A stretch of DNA of 64,000 nucleotides. It comes from Bradyrhizobium sp. AZCC 2262 (GTDB lineage: Bacteria; Pseudomonadota; Alphaproteobacteria; Rhizobiales; Xanthobacteraceae). Below the pieces are notes generated by a model. That model saw nothing but the letters and a program-made list of their open reading frames with translations, searched no databases and was not told the origin of the DNA. The stretch covers positions 1,116,001-1,180,000 of the forward strand of contig NZ_JAZHRT010000001.1 in NCBI RefSeq assembly GCF_036924535.1, written 5' to 3'. This document shows positions 51,567 to 60,776 of the stretch, in pieces. How positions within the stretch are numbered: the stretch's first letter is position 1; each line of letters opens with the position of its first letter. Made by a program: the position numbers and the translations under genes.

Positions 51567-52247
51567 ATGAACAGCCTTGCTCGAATCATTTTGCCGGCAT
51601 GCGTTGCCGTTGCGGCCATATCGGCTCTCGCCAGCGCGCCCGCACAGGCGCAATCCGCCGATACCAGTTTCTTCCTGACCAGCAACGGCATCGGCAATGG
51701 CGGCAATCTCGGCGGGCTCGCCGGTGCCGACAATCATTGCCAGACATTGGCGCTGGCGGCCGGAGCCGGCGGCAAGACCTGGCGCGCGTACCTGTCGACG
51801 CAAGCTGCCGACGGTCAGCCTGCCGTCAATGCGCGCGATCGCATCGGCAAGGGCCCGTGGAAGAATGCCAAGGGCGCAGTGGTCGCCAAGGACGTCGCCG
51901 ATTTGCACGGCGCCAACGGCCTTACCAAGCAGACCGCGCTCAGCGAGAAAGGCGAGGTCATCAATGGCCGCGGCGATACGCCCAACCGTCACGACGTGCT
52001 GACGGGATCGCAGCCCGACGGCTCAGCGTTTGCGGCCGGCGAGGATCGCACCTGCAAGAACTGGACGAGTTCGACGCAAGGCGCGGCAATGGTCGGACAT
52101 TCCGATCGCATCGGCTTGCGCGACGACGATGCGTCGAAATCCTGGAACTCCTCGCACCCCTCGCGCGGCCCGGACGGCGGCTGCTCGCAGGCCGACCTGA
52201 AGAGCACCGGCGGCGACGGACTGTTGTATTGCTTCGCGGCGAATTGA
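51567..52247 (+). CDS. Secreted lectin-like protein (DUF1554-like)
   Basis: A 226-residue exported protein. Signal peptide: IILPACVAVAAISALASAPA, then QAQS. The mature part begins SFFLTSNGIGNGGNLGGLAG with ADNHCQTLALAAGAGGKTWR, the usual start of DUF1554 / collagen-XV-like C-type lectin folds. Three further cysteines occur (RTCKNW, GGCSQAD, LYCFAAN). The lengthy polar insert (residues 90-150) is exposed. It is probably periplasmic or surface located; no ligand can be assigned. Single gene downstream of a terminator. Confidence 0.8.
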   Translation: MNSLARIILPACVAVAAISALASAPAQAQSADTSFFLTSNGIGNGGNLGGLAGADNHCQTLALAAGAGGKTWRAYLSTQAADGQPAVNARDRIGKGPWKNAKGAVVAKDVADLHGANGLTKQTALSEKGEVINGRGDTPNRHDVLTGSQPDGSAFAAGEDRTCKNWTSSTQGAAMVGHSDRIGLRDDDASKSWNSSHPSRGPDGGCSQADLKSTGGDGLLYCFAAN

Positions 52248-52267
52248 GTGGCGTAGATATGACGCCG

Positions 52268-52375
52268 TAGCCCGGAGGAGCCAACGGGTCGCGCGAATGC
52301 GCGCCCGATGACAGGCTCCGCGCAATCCGGGCCGCGCGGAAGAATCCGGGGTTGCGCTTCGCTCCACCCGGGCTA
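52268..52375. repeat. Palindromic intergenic repeat (REP-like)
   Basis: TAGCCCGGAGGAGCCAACGG at the left is matched by an inverse-type copy ending CTCCACCCGGGCTA at the right, with internal repeats (AATCCGGG twice). Related to the element at 21403-21476 in its outer bases. Confidence 0.85.
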
Positions 52376-52405
52376 CGAATTCAAGTCTCGCAATGGGGCC
52401 GCCGT

Positions 52406-52816
52406 CTAGGCGGCCTTTTTCTTGGCGCGTTTCTTTTTCGTGGCCTTCTTGACGGTCTTTTTCGCTTTCTTGGCCGCCTTCTTGCCAGTGAGATATTCGC
52501 CGACCTTCTTCGACGAATGGCCCACGGCGGCTACCGCCGACTTCAGCCGGGCCGGCGTGACCTTGAACTTCTTCGACCAGTAGCTGACCTCATAGGGCTG
52601 GCTCATCGCGATCCGTGCCCTGTCGGCGGCCTTGTGCTTCTGTAGCTTGAAGTAAGCCTCGACGTTCTTTGCGGAGCGTCCTGCCTTGCCGACGGCGGCT
52701 TTCAGTTTCGCGGGCGTGACCTTGAACTTCTTCGACCAATAGGCGACCTCGTAAGGCTCGCTCAACGCGATCAGCCCGCGATCCGCTCCGCCGCGCTTCT
52801 TCTTGTTGTCCGCCAT
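52406..52816 (-). CDS. Double DUF3606 protein with a histone-like Lys/Ala tail
   Basis: A 136-residue basic protein. Two similar copies of a DUF3606-type motif occur: SEPYEVAYWSKKFKVTPAKL (about 19-38) and SQPYEVSYWSKKFKVTPARL (about 69-88). After them the last 30 residues are Lys/Ala repeats (KKAAKKAKKTVKKATKKKRA) like histone H1 tails. DUF3606 proteins normally carry one copy. The basic tail suggests nucleic acid binding. The ATG at 52816 follows CAGGAGA; the frame is open upstream to 52903. Confidence 0.88.
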   Translation of the reverse strand: MADNKKKRGGADRGLIALSEPYEVAYWSKKFKVTPAKLKAAVGKAGRSAKNVEAYFKLQKHKAADRARIAMSQPYEVSYWSKKFKVTPARLKSAVAAVGHSSKKVGEYLTGKKAAKKAKKTVKKATKKKRAKKKAA

Positions 52817-53026
52817 CCCTGTTCTCCTGTCGTGTTGAGAAAATCGACGCTTCAAACAGGAGGCAACGTACCACGACTGTTCGCATTCGGACAGATTCGG
52901 CACCTTATGGAGATCTGCGCACCGCGTTCACGCTGCAGCGGTCGCGTGGGATGCCGCGTTTGGCGTGACGAACGAACCGCGGGATGATTTGTTATGTCGG
53001 TCAAACCGGCAACGGAGGTGCCATCG

Positions 53027-53734
53027 ATGCGTTACGAGCTCTATTATTGGCCAATGATTCAAGGTCGCGGCGAATATGTCCGCCTTGCTCTGGAGGAGGC
53101 CGGCGCCGGCTATGTCGACGTGGCGCGCCGCGGCAACGGCATGTCGGCAATGACGCGCATGATGGAAGCGGGGAAAGGAACGCCGCCGTTCGCGCCGCCG
53201 TTCCTGAAAGCCGGCAAGCTCGTGATCGGGCAGACCGCCAACATCCTGCTTTATCTGGGATCGCGCCATGGGCTGGCGCCGAAGGCGGAAGCCGGCAGAC
53301 TCTGGGTGCACCAGTTGCAGCTCACCATCACCGATCTGGTGCTGGAAGTTCACGACACCCATCACCCGCTCGGGCCCTCGCTGTACTATGAGGATCAGAA
53401 GGCGCCAGCGAAGAAACGCAGCGATGAGTTCTGGAAGGAACGCCTGCCGAAATATCTCGGCTATTTCGAGGACCTGCTGGCGGCCAATGGCGGGGCTTAC
53501 GTTACCGGCCGCCGCCTGACCTACGTCGACCTCTCGCTGTTCCAGATCGTGGAAGGCCTGCGCTATGCGTTTCCGAACCGCATGAAGGCGTTCGAAGGGG
53601 ATATCCCCGGGCTCGTCGGTCTGCACGACCGCGTGGCGGCGCGGCCGAACATCAAGGCCTATCTGGCGAGCGACCGAAGGATTGCGTTCAACGAGGAAGG
53701 GATCTTCCGGCGGTACAAGGCGCTGGATGCTTGA
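53027..53734 (+). CDS. Glutathione S-transferase family protein
   Basis: A 235-residue GST. The N-terminal thioredoxin-like half starts YELYYWPMIQGRGEYVRLAL and has GTPPFAPPFLKAGKLVIGQT near the cis-Pro; the C-terminal helical half contains LTYVDLSLFQIVEGLRYAFP (the N-capping Asp). The tyrosine near residue 5 is the candidate catalytic residue. I chose the ATG at 53027 because GGAGG lies 8 bases before it; the in-frame ATG at 52994 has none. Probably detoxification or a stress role. Confidence 0.9.
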   Translation: MRYELYYWPMIQGRGEYVRLALEEAGAGYVDVARRGNGMSAMTRMMEAGKGTPPFAPPFLKAGKLVIGQTANILLYLGSRHGLAPKAEAGRLWVHQLQLTITDLVLEVHDTHHPLGPSLYYEDQKAPAKKRSDEFWKERLPKYLGYFEDLLAANGGAYVTGRRLTYVDLSLFQIVEGLRYAFPNRMKAFEGDIPGLVGLHDRVAARPNIKAYLASDRRIAFNEEGIFRRYKALDA

Positions 53735-53788
53735 GGTGCGAGCCGCGTTCTATCCGCATCATGCCCGATTATGACGGCCGGTGTGTGC

Positions 53789-54148
53789 CTACATGTTCCG
53801 GCCATCTACCGGGGTCATCTTCAGCTTTGACAGTTCGATGCCGTCGATGCAGCTCACATTCAGCGCCACCACGTCGCTGCCGTCGGGCTTCTTGCCGCGC
53901 GCGAAGACGTCGACGCCGCAATCGACGCAGAGCTGGTGATGGATCGCATGCTTGTTGAAGAGATATTCCTTTAAATTCTCGTCCCCGGCGCGGAGCTGAA
54001 AGCTCTTCGGGTCGAGGAAAGTGAAATGCAGCCCCTTCTTGGTGCAGATCGAGCAGTTGCAGGCGGTGACCATTGAAAGGTCGCTGGTGCATTCGAAGCG
54101 CACCTGGCCGCAATGGCAGCCGCCGGTGTAAGTCTTGCTATCGGGCAT
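53789..54148 (-). CDS. GFA family protein (glutathione-dependent formaldehyde-activating-like)
   Basis: A 119-residue zinc protein of the GFA/CENP-V family. Metal-binding cysteines occur in GGCHCGQVRFEC, ACNCSICTKKG and LCVDCGVDVF, as in Gfa. The founding enzyme was proposed to couple formaldehyde to glutathione, but most members have no proven activity. It is convergent with the GST gene, and the following ICMT-like gene lies on the same strand 22 bases upstream. Confidence 0.92.
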   Translation of the reverse strand: MPDSKTYTGGCHCGQVRFECTSDLSMVTACNCSICTKKGLHFTFLDPKSFQLRAGDENLKEYLFNKHAIHHQLCVDCGVDVFARGKKPDGSDVVALNVSCIDGIELSKLKMTPVDGRNM

Positions 54149-54170
54149 TCTTGTCCGCCATCGCTATGTT

Positions 54171-54845
54171 TCACCAAACTCCGGGCACCAGACGATAGCG
54201 CACCCGCTCGGCGTAGTCAGCATAATCAGGCAGTCCCTCGACCAGCGCGCGCTCCTCGATGCGGGCGCGAATGGCGAACAGAGCGGCGAACACCGGCGCG
54301 ATCGCCACGCCCCACCATGATCCCAGCAGCAGCGGCACTCCGAAAAAGAACAGCATGATGCCGCTGTACATGGGATGTCGGACGAAGGCGTAGGGCCCGC
54401 TCGAGATGACGCGATGATGACGCGCGGCCTGCACCTTCACGACCGGCGCTGCAAAGGAATTTTCGCGAAACACCCACATGATGAAGGCGGTCGAGAGCAG
54501 ATACATCGCAAGCCCGAGCGCCTGCAGCACGAGCGGAATGTGGGAAGCATGCGCGCGGCGGTCCAGGCCGATGGCGATGAGCCAGAGCAGCATGACGACA
54601 ACGAAGGTCAGCATGAACTTCTTGTCGGCCGCAGGCTGGTCGGCCTGAAAGGTCGGCCGCATGCGCTCGGCGAGCAGGGCGGGATCGGTCTTCGCGAGCC
54701 ACAATCCGCAGGCGGGGCCGAGGGTCGCGCTGACGACCAGGAACACCCACGCCGCCGGCCAGTCCAGCGTACCTGCGGATGCGAACAACAAGGCGCCGAG
54801 CGCGACGACGAAGATGGTATTTTGCAGCAGCAATTTTGCGATCAT
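54171..54845 (-). CDS. Isoprenylcysteine carboxyl methyltransferase-like membrane protein
   Basis: A 224-residue integral membrane protein with about five hydrophobic segments. The C-terminal part carries the ICMT/PEMT-type signature HHRVISSGPYAFVRHPMYSG (about 145-164), which binds AdoMet, then RIEERALVEGLPDYADYAER. Bacteria have no prenylated proteins of this kind, so the natural substrate is unknown; lipid or small-molecule methylation is possible. The ATG at 54845 begins the first hydrophobic region; the frame continues to 54932. Confidence 0.88.
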   Translation of the reverse strand: MIAKLLLQNTIFVVALGALLFASAGTLDWPAAWVFLVVSATLGPACGLWLAKTDPALLAERMRPTFQADQPAADKKFMLTFVVVMLLWLIAIGLDRRAHASHIPLVLQALGLAMYLLSTAFIMWVFRENSFAAPVVKVQAARHHRVISSGPYAFVRHPMYSGIMLFFFGVPLLLGSWWGVAIAPVFAALFAIRARIEERALVEGLPDYADYAERVRYRLVPGVW

Positions 54846-54935
54846 GCCACCGGTTCCATTCCCCCGTGGCGATATTATCGCGCGGTTTTTCGGCAATCTT
54901 GCGGCGTTGGTTTCGTCCGGCCGGGACGCCAACCG

Positions 54936-55121
54936 CTACGCCAGCTGGTCGATCCGCGTTCCCTGACCCGGCGGCAGGGGAGCGACCAGCGTCGGTTGTG
55001 GCGTGCGGGTGCCGTCGGCGGCCGCACCGTTCTGGATGTCGGGGGTCTTGTCGGGAGCCTTGAACACCGGGGCTTCAGGCGGTTTGACGACCACCGTTGC
55101 GGGGGCAGAAGAGACATTCAT
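54936..55121 (-). CDS. Small Pro-rich hypothetical protein
   Basis: A 61-residue protein, Pro/Ala/Thr-rich (TVVVKPPEAPVFKAPDKTPD), likely disordered, with no signal peptide or helix. The ATG is preceded by AGGATGCTTCCGAATG, a weak site. The frame has reasonable codon use and stops cleanly before the ICMT-like gene. Function unknown. Confidence 0.5.
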   Translation of the reverse strand: MNVSSAPATVVVKPPEAPVFKAPDKTPDIQNGAAADGTRTPQPTLVAPLPPGQGTRIDQLA

Positions 55122-55345
55122 TCGGAAGCATCCTTTTTGGGTGCCTCGGACACTGGCCGGGTTGAAACGAACGATTGGTGAATTCCGCGCGGCAATCCCG
55201 CGCCGCCGCCGTCAATTCCGTCCAATGGTGAACGGACGGCTCGCGGAATTGTTAGAATGCGACGGATCGGGAGCTCTGGATTCTTGTTTTGACGCGTTTT
55301 CTTGACGCGAACCGGCGTCCGCTTCGCTCGAAAACGCCATAGCAC

Positions 55346-55822
55346 CTACTCGTCCTTGCCGCGGGTCATCGCGATCGAAGCCTCGGTCTTGGTGCGCGCG
55401 CACTCCATGTTGAGGCGCCGATAGCGCATGACGATCTTGTCACCACGCAAAATGCCTAACCGCTTGAGGCAGCGCGTGGAGCCGGTCGTCGTGTCGTCCT
55501 TTGTCACCGTGAAAACGATCGCCGCCATGGAGCCGACCAGAGCGAGGAATTCCGGCTTGGGCTTGCGCTCGCCCTTGGCGTAGAGCTCGATGGAATAGTT
55601 GCGGCCGCGGCACCCGAGCGACAACTCCTTTGCTGCCGGATGCGTCAGATAGATCATGTTGCCGGTGTTGATGCTGACCTTGAGGCCATCGATCTGGTTC
55701 TTCAATTCCTTGGCGATATCGTCGCAGCGGTCGGCCCGCGCCGGCGACGCGCCGATCACGGCGACCAGCGCCAGCGCGGCGGCGAGCAAGGTCGGTCGGC
55801 GAAATTGTGGTCCCAAAGCCAT
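55346..55822 (-). CDS. Secreted hypothetical protein
   Basis: A 158-residue exported protein. Signal peptide: TLLAAALALVAVIGASPARA, then DRCDDIA. The mature chain has four cysteines (DRCDDI, LGCRGR, TRCLKR, MECART) and the segments LKNQIDGLKVSINTGNMIYL and ELSLGCRGRNYSIELYAKGE. Two disulfides are plausible. The ATG at 55822 gives the signal peptide; the open frame runs upstream to 55891. I recognise no family. Confidence 0.7.
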   Translation of the reverse strand: MALGPQFRRPTLLAAALALVAVIGASPARADRCDDIAKELKNQIDGLKVSINTGNMIYLTHPAAKELSLGCRGRNYSIELYAKGERKPKPEFLALVGSMAAIVFTVTKDDTTTGSTRCLKRLGILRGDKIVMRYRRLNMECARTKTEASIAMTRGKDE

Positions 55823-55908
55823 TGTGAATGCCCCTTTGCGCCATTGAACCCCGCGCGCGGATTTCCTGCAAGGGCCGCGTGCAGAAGTCAACTTGATCTT
55901 GATGATTG

Positions 55909-56292
55909 TCAGAACCCATAGAGGAAGATGCCGATCCCGAAGGCGATCACTGCGGCCACGCTGTACAGCGTGGGAATGCTAACCAGCATGGCGGCAAGTC
56001 CCAGCCGCTGATTACGCGCGGCGAGCGCGATGATCGCGTAACGCAGCCTGCCGATGGTTGCGAACCCCAGCGCCGCCAGCGCCAGCACCGGGTGACTTGC
56101 AATATAGGCCTTGATGATCGCGCCGCCGACGCGGGGGCCCGGAATTTGCGACATGTCGCCGAACAATATCGACGCGTTCGACAGCCCGTCGAAAGATTCG
56201 ATAGCGGCAATGATGATCAGAAGCAGATAAAGGCCGAGCAGGCGCGGAGCGCGGACCGGCGCATCATTATTCAACGTTGTGGCGGAGGTCAT
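55909..56292 (-). CDS. Small membrane protein, unknown function
   Basis: A 127-residue membrane protein with three to four hydrophobic segments (LLGLYLLLIIIAAIESFDGL, VLALAALGFATIGRLRYAII, AAMLVSIPTLYSVAAVIAFG). The ATG at 56292 was chosen; the frame extends upstream to 56364. No family recognised. It is divergent from the fumarase gene with a 216-base gap. Confidence 0.65.
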   Translation of the reverse strand: MTSATTLNNDAPVRAPRLLGLYLLLIIIAAIESFDGLSNASILFGDMSQIPGPRVGGAIIKAYIASHPVLALAALGFATIGRLRYAIIALAARNQRLGLAAMLVSIPTLYSVAAVIAFGIGIFLYGF

Positions 56293-56508
56293 TTCTGATC
56301 GCAATCGGTTGGCGGAATATCTGAAATTTCCCGTTTTGTCTGAAAGGGGGCCGGAACGGTTCAACGGCCCGTACTGCTACGGTTACCGCCTGTTCCGGCC
56401 CCTTCGTTCGGTCAAGCAAAACCTTCCTTTTGGTCGAAAAATGCTTAGAACGGGTCTATCGCCTCGGTGCCGTTTTGGCCGCCGCCGGCTCCAACCCGAG
56501 ATATCGAC

Positions 56509-58161
56509 ATGAACGCCCCGACCGCCTTTCCCGACCAGAAGCCCGTTCCGCCGTACAAGCATACGCCGCTGTTTCCGCTCGGTGCGGACACCACGCCCTA
56601 CAAGAAGATCACGGCCGAGGGCGTTCGGGTCGAGAAGGTTTTGGGCAAGGACATGCTTGTCGTGTCGCGCGAGGCGTTGCGGGCGCTGTCGGAGGCGGCC
56701 TTCGGTGACATCAATCACTACCTGCGGCCCGGGCACCTGAAGCAGCTCCGCTCGATCCTGGAGGACAAGGAAGCCAGCGACAACGACAAGTTCGTCGCCT
56801 TCGACTTCCTGAAGAACGCCAACATCGCCGCCGGCGGCGTGCTGCCGATGTGCCAGGACACCGGCACCGCGATCATCATGGGCAAGAAGGGCTGCAACGT
56901 TATCACCGACGGCGACGACGAGGCCGCGCTCTCGGAAGGCGCGCGCGACGCATACTTGCGCCGTAACCTGCGCTATTCGCAGGTCGCTCCCTTGACGATG
57001 TATGAAGAGAAAAACACCGCCAACAACATGCCGGCGCAGTGCGAGATCTACGCCGAAGGTGATGACGCCTACAAATTCATGTTCATGGCCAAGGGCGGCG
57101 GTTCCGCCAACAAGAGCTTTCTGTTCCAGGCAACGCCGTCCGTTCTGACCAAGGATCGCCTGCTGGCGTTTTTGAAGGAGAAGGTGCTCACGCTCGGCAC
57201 CGCGGCGTGCCCACCTTATCACCTCGCCATCGTGATCGGCGGCACCTCGGCCGAACTTTGCATGAAGACCGTAAAACTTGCGTCGGCGCGCTATCTCGAT
57301 GCGCTGCCGACCCAAGGCTCGGCGGATGGTAATGCGTTCCGCGACCTGGAGATGGAGCAGGAAATTTTGAAGATGACGCAGTCGCTCGGCGTCGGCGCGC
57401 AGTTCGGTGGAAAATACTTCTGCCACGACGTGCGCGTGATCCGGATGCCGCGGCACGGCGCATCACTGCCGATCGGGCTCGGGGTGTCATGCTCCGCGGA
57501 CCGGCAGGTGCTCGGCAAAATTACAAAAGACGGCGTCTATCTCGAGGAGCTCGAGCACAATCCGGCGCAGTATCTGCCGGCGGTCGAACAGTCGCTCGGC
57601 GGTGAGGTCGTCAAGATCAACCTCAACCAGCCGATGAAGGAGATTCTGGCGACGCTGTCGCAATATCCGATCAAGACGCGGGTCTCGATGACCGGCACGA
57701 TGATCGTGGCGCGCGACTCCGCCCACGCCAAATTGCGCGAGCGGCTGGAGAAGGGCGAGCCGCTGCCGGATTACTTCAAGAACCATCCGGTATATTACGC
57801 CGGTCCCGCCAAGACGCCCGACGGCTACGCCTCCGGCGCGTTCGGTCCGACCACCGCGGGGCGAATGGATTCCTTCGTCGACCAGTTCCAGGCGGCGGGC
57901 GGATCGATGGTGATGGTGGCCAAGGGCAACCGCGCGGTTGCGGTGCGCGAGGCCTGCAAGAAGCACGGCGGCTTCTATCTCGGCTCGATCGGCGGTGCGG
58001 CGGCAAACCTCGCCGAGCACTGCATCAAGAAGGTCGAGGTGGTGGAATATCCCGAACTCGGCATGGAAGCGATCTGGCGTATCGAGGTGGTGGACTTCCC
58101 GGCCTTCATCATCATCGACGACAAGGGCAACGACTTCTTCAAGGAATTGAATCTGGGGTGA
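56509..58161 (+). CDS. fumA: Class I fumarate hydratase (4Fe-4S)
   Basis: Oxygen-sensitive fumarase of the TCA cycle: fumarate + water to malate. The 550-residue protein has the N-terminal alpha domain with [20 protein letters not shown] (cluster cysteine near residue 108), [20 protein letters not shown] (second Cys) and [20 protein letters not shown] (third Cys), then the beta domain with [20 protein letters not shown]. Length matches FumA/FumB (548). The ATG at 56509 begins the family alignment. Its last bases overlap the next gene. Confidence 0.95.
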   Translation: MNAPTAFPDQKPVPPYKHTPLFPLGADTTPYKKITAEGVRVEKVLGKDMLVVSREALRALSEAAFGDINHYLRPGHLKQLRSILEDKEASDNDKFVAFDFLKNANIAAGGVLPMCQDTGTAIIMGKKGCNVITDGDDEAALSEGARDAYLRRNLRYSQVAPLTMYEEKNTANNMPAQCEIYAEGDDAYKFMFMAKGGGSANKSFLFQATPSVLTKDRLLAFLKEKVLTLGTAACPPYHLAIVIGGTSAELCMKTVKLASARYLDALPTQGSADGNAFRDLEMEQEILKMTQSLGVGAQFGGKYFCHDVRVIRMPRHGASLPIGLGVSCSADRQVLGKITKDGVYLEELEHNPAQYLPAVEQSLGGEVVKINLNQPMKEILATLSQYPIKTRVSMTGTMIVARDSAHAKLRERLEKGEPLPDYFKNHPVYYAGPAKTPDGYASGAFGPTTAGRMDSFVDQFQAAGGSMVMVAKGNRAVAVREACKKHGGFYLGSIGGAAANLAEHCIKKVEVVEYPELGMEAIWRIEVVDFPAFIIIDDKGNDFFKELNLG

Positions 58162-58832
58162 GGGCGCTCGGCCTCGACGGGTTCAGCAAGGGCTGGGTCG
58201 CCGTATGTCTTGACGGCGACCGTCACGAGATCAGGTTCTGCCGCGACATTGCCGCCGCACTGTCCACGCTCTTCGATCGCGTTGCGATCGACATTCCCAT
58301 CGGCATGACCGATGACGGCGAGCGAGCCTGCGATCTGCTCGCCCGCGAGAGGTTACGGCCACACTCGTCACGTGTGTTCACCGGCGCGCGGCGCTGGCTG
58401 TGGACGGAATTCTCCGACCCCGACGCCGCCAATCGGGATGCGTTGCGCCGTGGTCAGAAGCGGGTGTCGCGCCAGCTCTGGCATCTCGGGCCGAAGATCA
58501 TCGAGGTGGATACGTTCGTCCGCGCCAGTTGCTCGCGCGACATCCGGGAGGCGCATCCCGAGCTGGTTTTCCTGCGCTTGAACGCAGGCAGGCCGCTGCC
58601 TTCGAAGAAGTCAGAGGCTGGAATCGACCTTCGTCGCAAGCTCCTCAGACGGGAAGGCATCAGGCACATCGGCAGGTGGCTGACCCACGAACGCATCGGT
58701 ACCGGAGCCAAATCTGACGACGTGCTTGACGCCTGCGCCGTGGCGATCGCCGCCCGCGACGCCGTCGGCTCTGTTCCTGAAGGGACGCCGCCGCGCGATG
58801 CTTACGGCCTGGCGATGCAGATATGGTTGTAG
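58158..58832 (+). CDS. DUF429 predicted nuclease
   Basis: A 224-residue protein with the DUF429 layout, a predicted RNase H-like nuclease fold. Acidic residues are placed as expected: [12 protein letters not shown] (Asp 6), [14 protein letters not shown] (Asp 45), [12 protein letters not shown] (Glu 130) and [14 protein letters not shown] (Asp 186-187). It starts with GTG overlapping the fumarase stop (GTGA), which suggests coupled translation. Why it is tied to fumarase is unclear. Function unproven in the whole family. Confidence 0.85.
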   Translation: MRALGLDGFSKGWVAVCLDGDRHEIRFCRDIAAALSTLFDRVAIDIPIGMTDDGERACDLLARERLRPHSSRVFTGARRWLWTEFSDPDAANRDALRRGQKRVSRQLWHLGPKIIEVDTFVRASCSRDIREAHPELVFLRLNAGRPLPSKKSEAGIDLRRKLLRREGIRHIGRWLTHERIGTGAKSDDVLDACAVAIAARDAVGSVPEGTPPRDAYGLAMQIWL

Positions 58833-58917
58833 GCGATAATGGCAGGCGCTCTGCCGACATCCACCTTGCGCATGGATGAAAGAACGAGGAGGCGTTGCGG
58901 CCTCCTCGCCATTGCGG

Positions 58918-59214
58918 TCAGGCCCGCGTCCCGGTGAACGGGAAGCTGCCCATCGGGCCGATGCCCATCTCGCCGCTTATGCTGTCACCGGAAACCTTGC
59001 CGATGAACTCGAGGGTCAACGGCATCGGGTTGGTGATCGATACCTTCCAGTTGACCGCGTCGCCGCTGATGGCGCCGTCGAAGATTTCGGTGGAATTGCC
59101 ATCGGCGCCCTGCGTGCCCGTCAGCGAACCGCCGGAGGCCAACAGGGTCAGCGTAGCCTTACGCTCGCCCATCGGCGTGCTCATGGTGAGGTTCCAGTTT
59201 CCGTCCACGGCCAT
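58918..59214 (-). CDS. Small beta-rich hypothetical protein
   Basis: A 98-residue protein made of short strands with Gly turns (MAVDGNWNLTMSTPMGERKA, TLTLLASGGSLTGTQGADGN, VNWKVSITNPMPLTLEFIGK). The repeated 'GxWxLTxxTPMG' start and the 'GDSISGEMxIGPMGSFPFTG' end look like a one-domain barrel family found in many proteobacteria. No signal peptide. Function unknown. Confidence 0.75.
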   Translation of the reverse strand: MAVDGNWNLTMSTPMGERKATLTLLASGGSLTGTQGADGNSTEIFDGAISGDAVNWKVSITNPMPLTLEFIGKVSGDSISGEMGIGPMGSFPFTGTRA

Positions 59215-59342
59215 TTTTGTCTCCCCGACATTTCCCCGGCAAACCGGAATGGCTTGCGAGATCCGCTAAACTCGATCGGCGGTATAGCCTATCTCGCCAT
59301 ACAAGCCCAACCGTCTCAAGCGTCCTTTTGACGCGTATTTGT

Positions 59343-59900
59343 TCAGGCGCGCTGGGCGGCCGCGCGGATCCGGCTGCCGACCAGAACACGAAACGCGATG
59401 TATTGAATTGCGAAGGCGGCAATCTTGGCGCCGACCAGTACGACGGTCACGTAGAACGTCCACAGCTTCATGTCGCCGGTCATGGCGACACCGATGGTGC
59501 CGGCGGCGAGCGCGAAACACAGTGCGGCCCAAGCATAGCCCGCCAAGGTGACGTATTCGGGAATGGTCTGCGACACGATCGGCGGCATATAGCGCAGCAT
59601 CCAGCCGCGCTTGAGCATGATGACGCCGATCGCGAAATGTCCGATCGCGGGCTTCGCCAGCACGAAGCGCGGGTCGTGGGTCAACAGCGTCGCGCTGCCG
59701 AGCACGATGACGAGCGCGAGGCTCGCCCAGGTCATGTAGCCGAGCTCCTTGCCCTTGACGCGCGAGTAGATCACCTGGGCGATGGCGCCGGCGATCGCCA
59801 CGCCCGTCGCCAGCAACACGTTGTCAGTCGCGAGATAGATCGCGATGAACAGGATGGTGGAGAAAAAATCGGCGCCCAGTCTGGCGAATACGTCCTTCAT
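59343..59900 (-). CDS. YciB/IspZ family inner membrane protein
   Basis: A 185-residue membrane protein of the YciB (septation protein A/IspZ) family with five to six hydrophobic segments. Family marks: LGADFFSTILFIAIYLATDN at the N-terminus, FVLAKPAIGHFAIGVIML in the middle and the Met/Trp-containing MTGDMKLWTFYVTVVLVGAK. In enterics YciB affects cell envelope synthesis. The ATG at 59900 follows GCAGAGAGC. It is 43 bases after the related-size membrane gene at 59944 and probably co-transcribed with it. Confidence 0.85.
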   Translation of the reverse strand: MKDVFARLGADFFSTILFIAIYLATDNVLLATGVAIAGAIAQVIYSRVKGKELGYMTWASLALVIVLGSATLLTHDPRFVLAKPAIGHFAIGVIMLKRGWMLRYMPPIVSQTIPEYVTLAGYAWAALCFALAAGTIGVAMTGDMKLWTFYVTVVLVGAKIAAFAIQYIAFRVLVGSRIRAAAQRA

Positions 59901-59943
59901 CGTGATGCTCTCTGCTGGAGGGTGTTGCGGTCGAAAGATAATT

Positions 59944-60522
59944 TCAGTTGGTGCCGGGCAGGGCGTTCGCCGGCGGCGCACCATACTTCGCCTTGCGGTA
60001 TTGTGGATACCATGTCGTGAAGAAGGCGGCGCTGTTGCGGGCGGCGAAGGCGATCACAAGGCTAGACCAGAGCGGCAGGCCCGGCACATAGATCGTCAGC
60101 ACGTTGCCGATGATCATCAGGACGAAGGCGGCATTCCAGGCCCAGGCGATGAGATAGACCGCCTTCTTGAAGCCGGGCAGCTTTGCCGTCTCGGCATCGA
60201 CCTCCTCGAGCGCATACTGCAGGATGAACGGCTTGCCGATGATCAGCGAGACCAGCGAGATCGCGAGCACGCCGACATCGATCGTCAGCTTGACGGCCGA
60301 ATGGCTCAGGTTGGGATCGACCAGCGTGACATAGGCGCCGAGCCCGGCGAACAGGACGACGCAGCCTGCGCCAAGCACCTTGATCGAACGGCTGCGATAA
60401 ACGTCAATGCCGATGACGGCGAGACAGATCGCAGCCGATGCGAACAGGCTGATTTGGGCCGAGGTCACCAGCATCAGCAGCGCGAAGGCGCCGAACGGGG
60501 CGAGGATCAGGAAGATTGTCAT
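59944..60522 (-). CDS. Integral membrane protein upstream of yciB
   Basis: A 192-residue protein with about five hydrophobic segments (FLILAPFGAFALLMLVTSAQ, VLGAGCVVLFAGLGAYVTLV, VYLIAWAWNAAFVLMIIGNV). Like its neighbour it has few charged residues outside loops, so the two may form a membrane complex. I do not recognise a named family. Two palindromic operator-like sites lie just upstream (60540-60610), so this two-gene unit seems to be under a repressor. Confidence 0.75.
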   Translation of the reverse strand: MTIFLILAPFGAFALLMLVTSAQISLFASAAICLAVIGIDVYRSRSIKVLGAGCVVLFAGLGAYVTLVDPNLSHSAVKLTIDVGVLAISLVSLIIGKPFILQYALEEVDAETAKLPGFKKAVYLIAWAWNAAFVLMIIGNVLTIYVPGLPLWSSLVIAFAARNSAAFFTTWYPQYRKAKYGAPPANALPGTN

Positions 60523-60538
60523 GGCGGCCTCTCGCGCT

Positions 60539-60610
60539 AATCTTTACACCGTAAAGATACCTTAAAGGCAGGGGCCGGAGTCGTCAAGCAAAATCTTTAC
60601 AGTGTCAAAA
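60539..60610 (-). promoter_or_regulatory. Paired palindromic operators upstream of the membrane-protein unit
   Basis: Site 1, ATCTTTACACCGTAAAGAT (60540-60558), is a perfect inverted repeat. Site 2, ATCTTTACAGTGTCAAAAT (60593-60611), is a degenerate copy. Centres lie about 53 bases apart, near five helical turns. Such TTTACA-TGTAAA-type sites are typical of TetR-like repressors. No regulator of that type is in the window. Confidence 0.7.
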
Positions 60611-60776
60611 TAGTCCGAATGACGATTATTTAGCATTGATTTCAGCTATTTAGGTCCGGCTGAGATGGACTCCCGGGGTGCCGCGAATTCGTACCGCTCA
60701 AGCTATGCCCCGCAACCTTGCCGCAATGTTCCAACAATAGGGTGCGCCCGAGTGACGTAACGTCGAGGTTGGCATA

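Noticed and set aside
50271..51992. 573-residue minus-strand frame
   Set aside because: Shadow of the Tim44-like and lectin-like genes; its composition is dominated by Arg, Gly and Ala without motifs.
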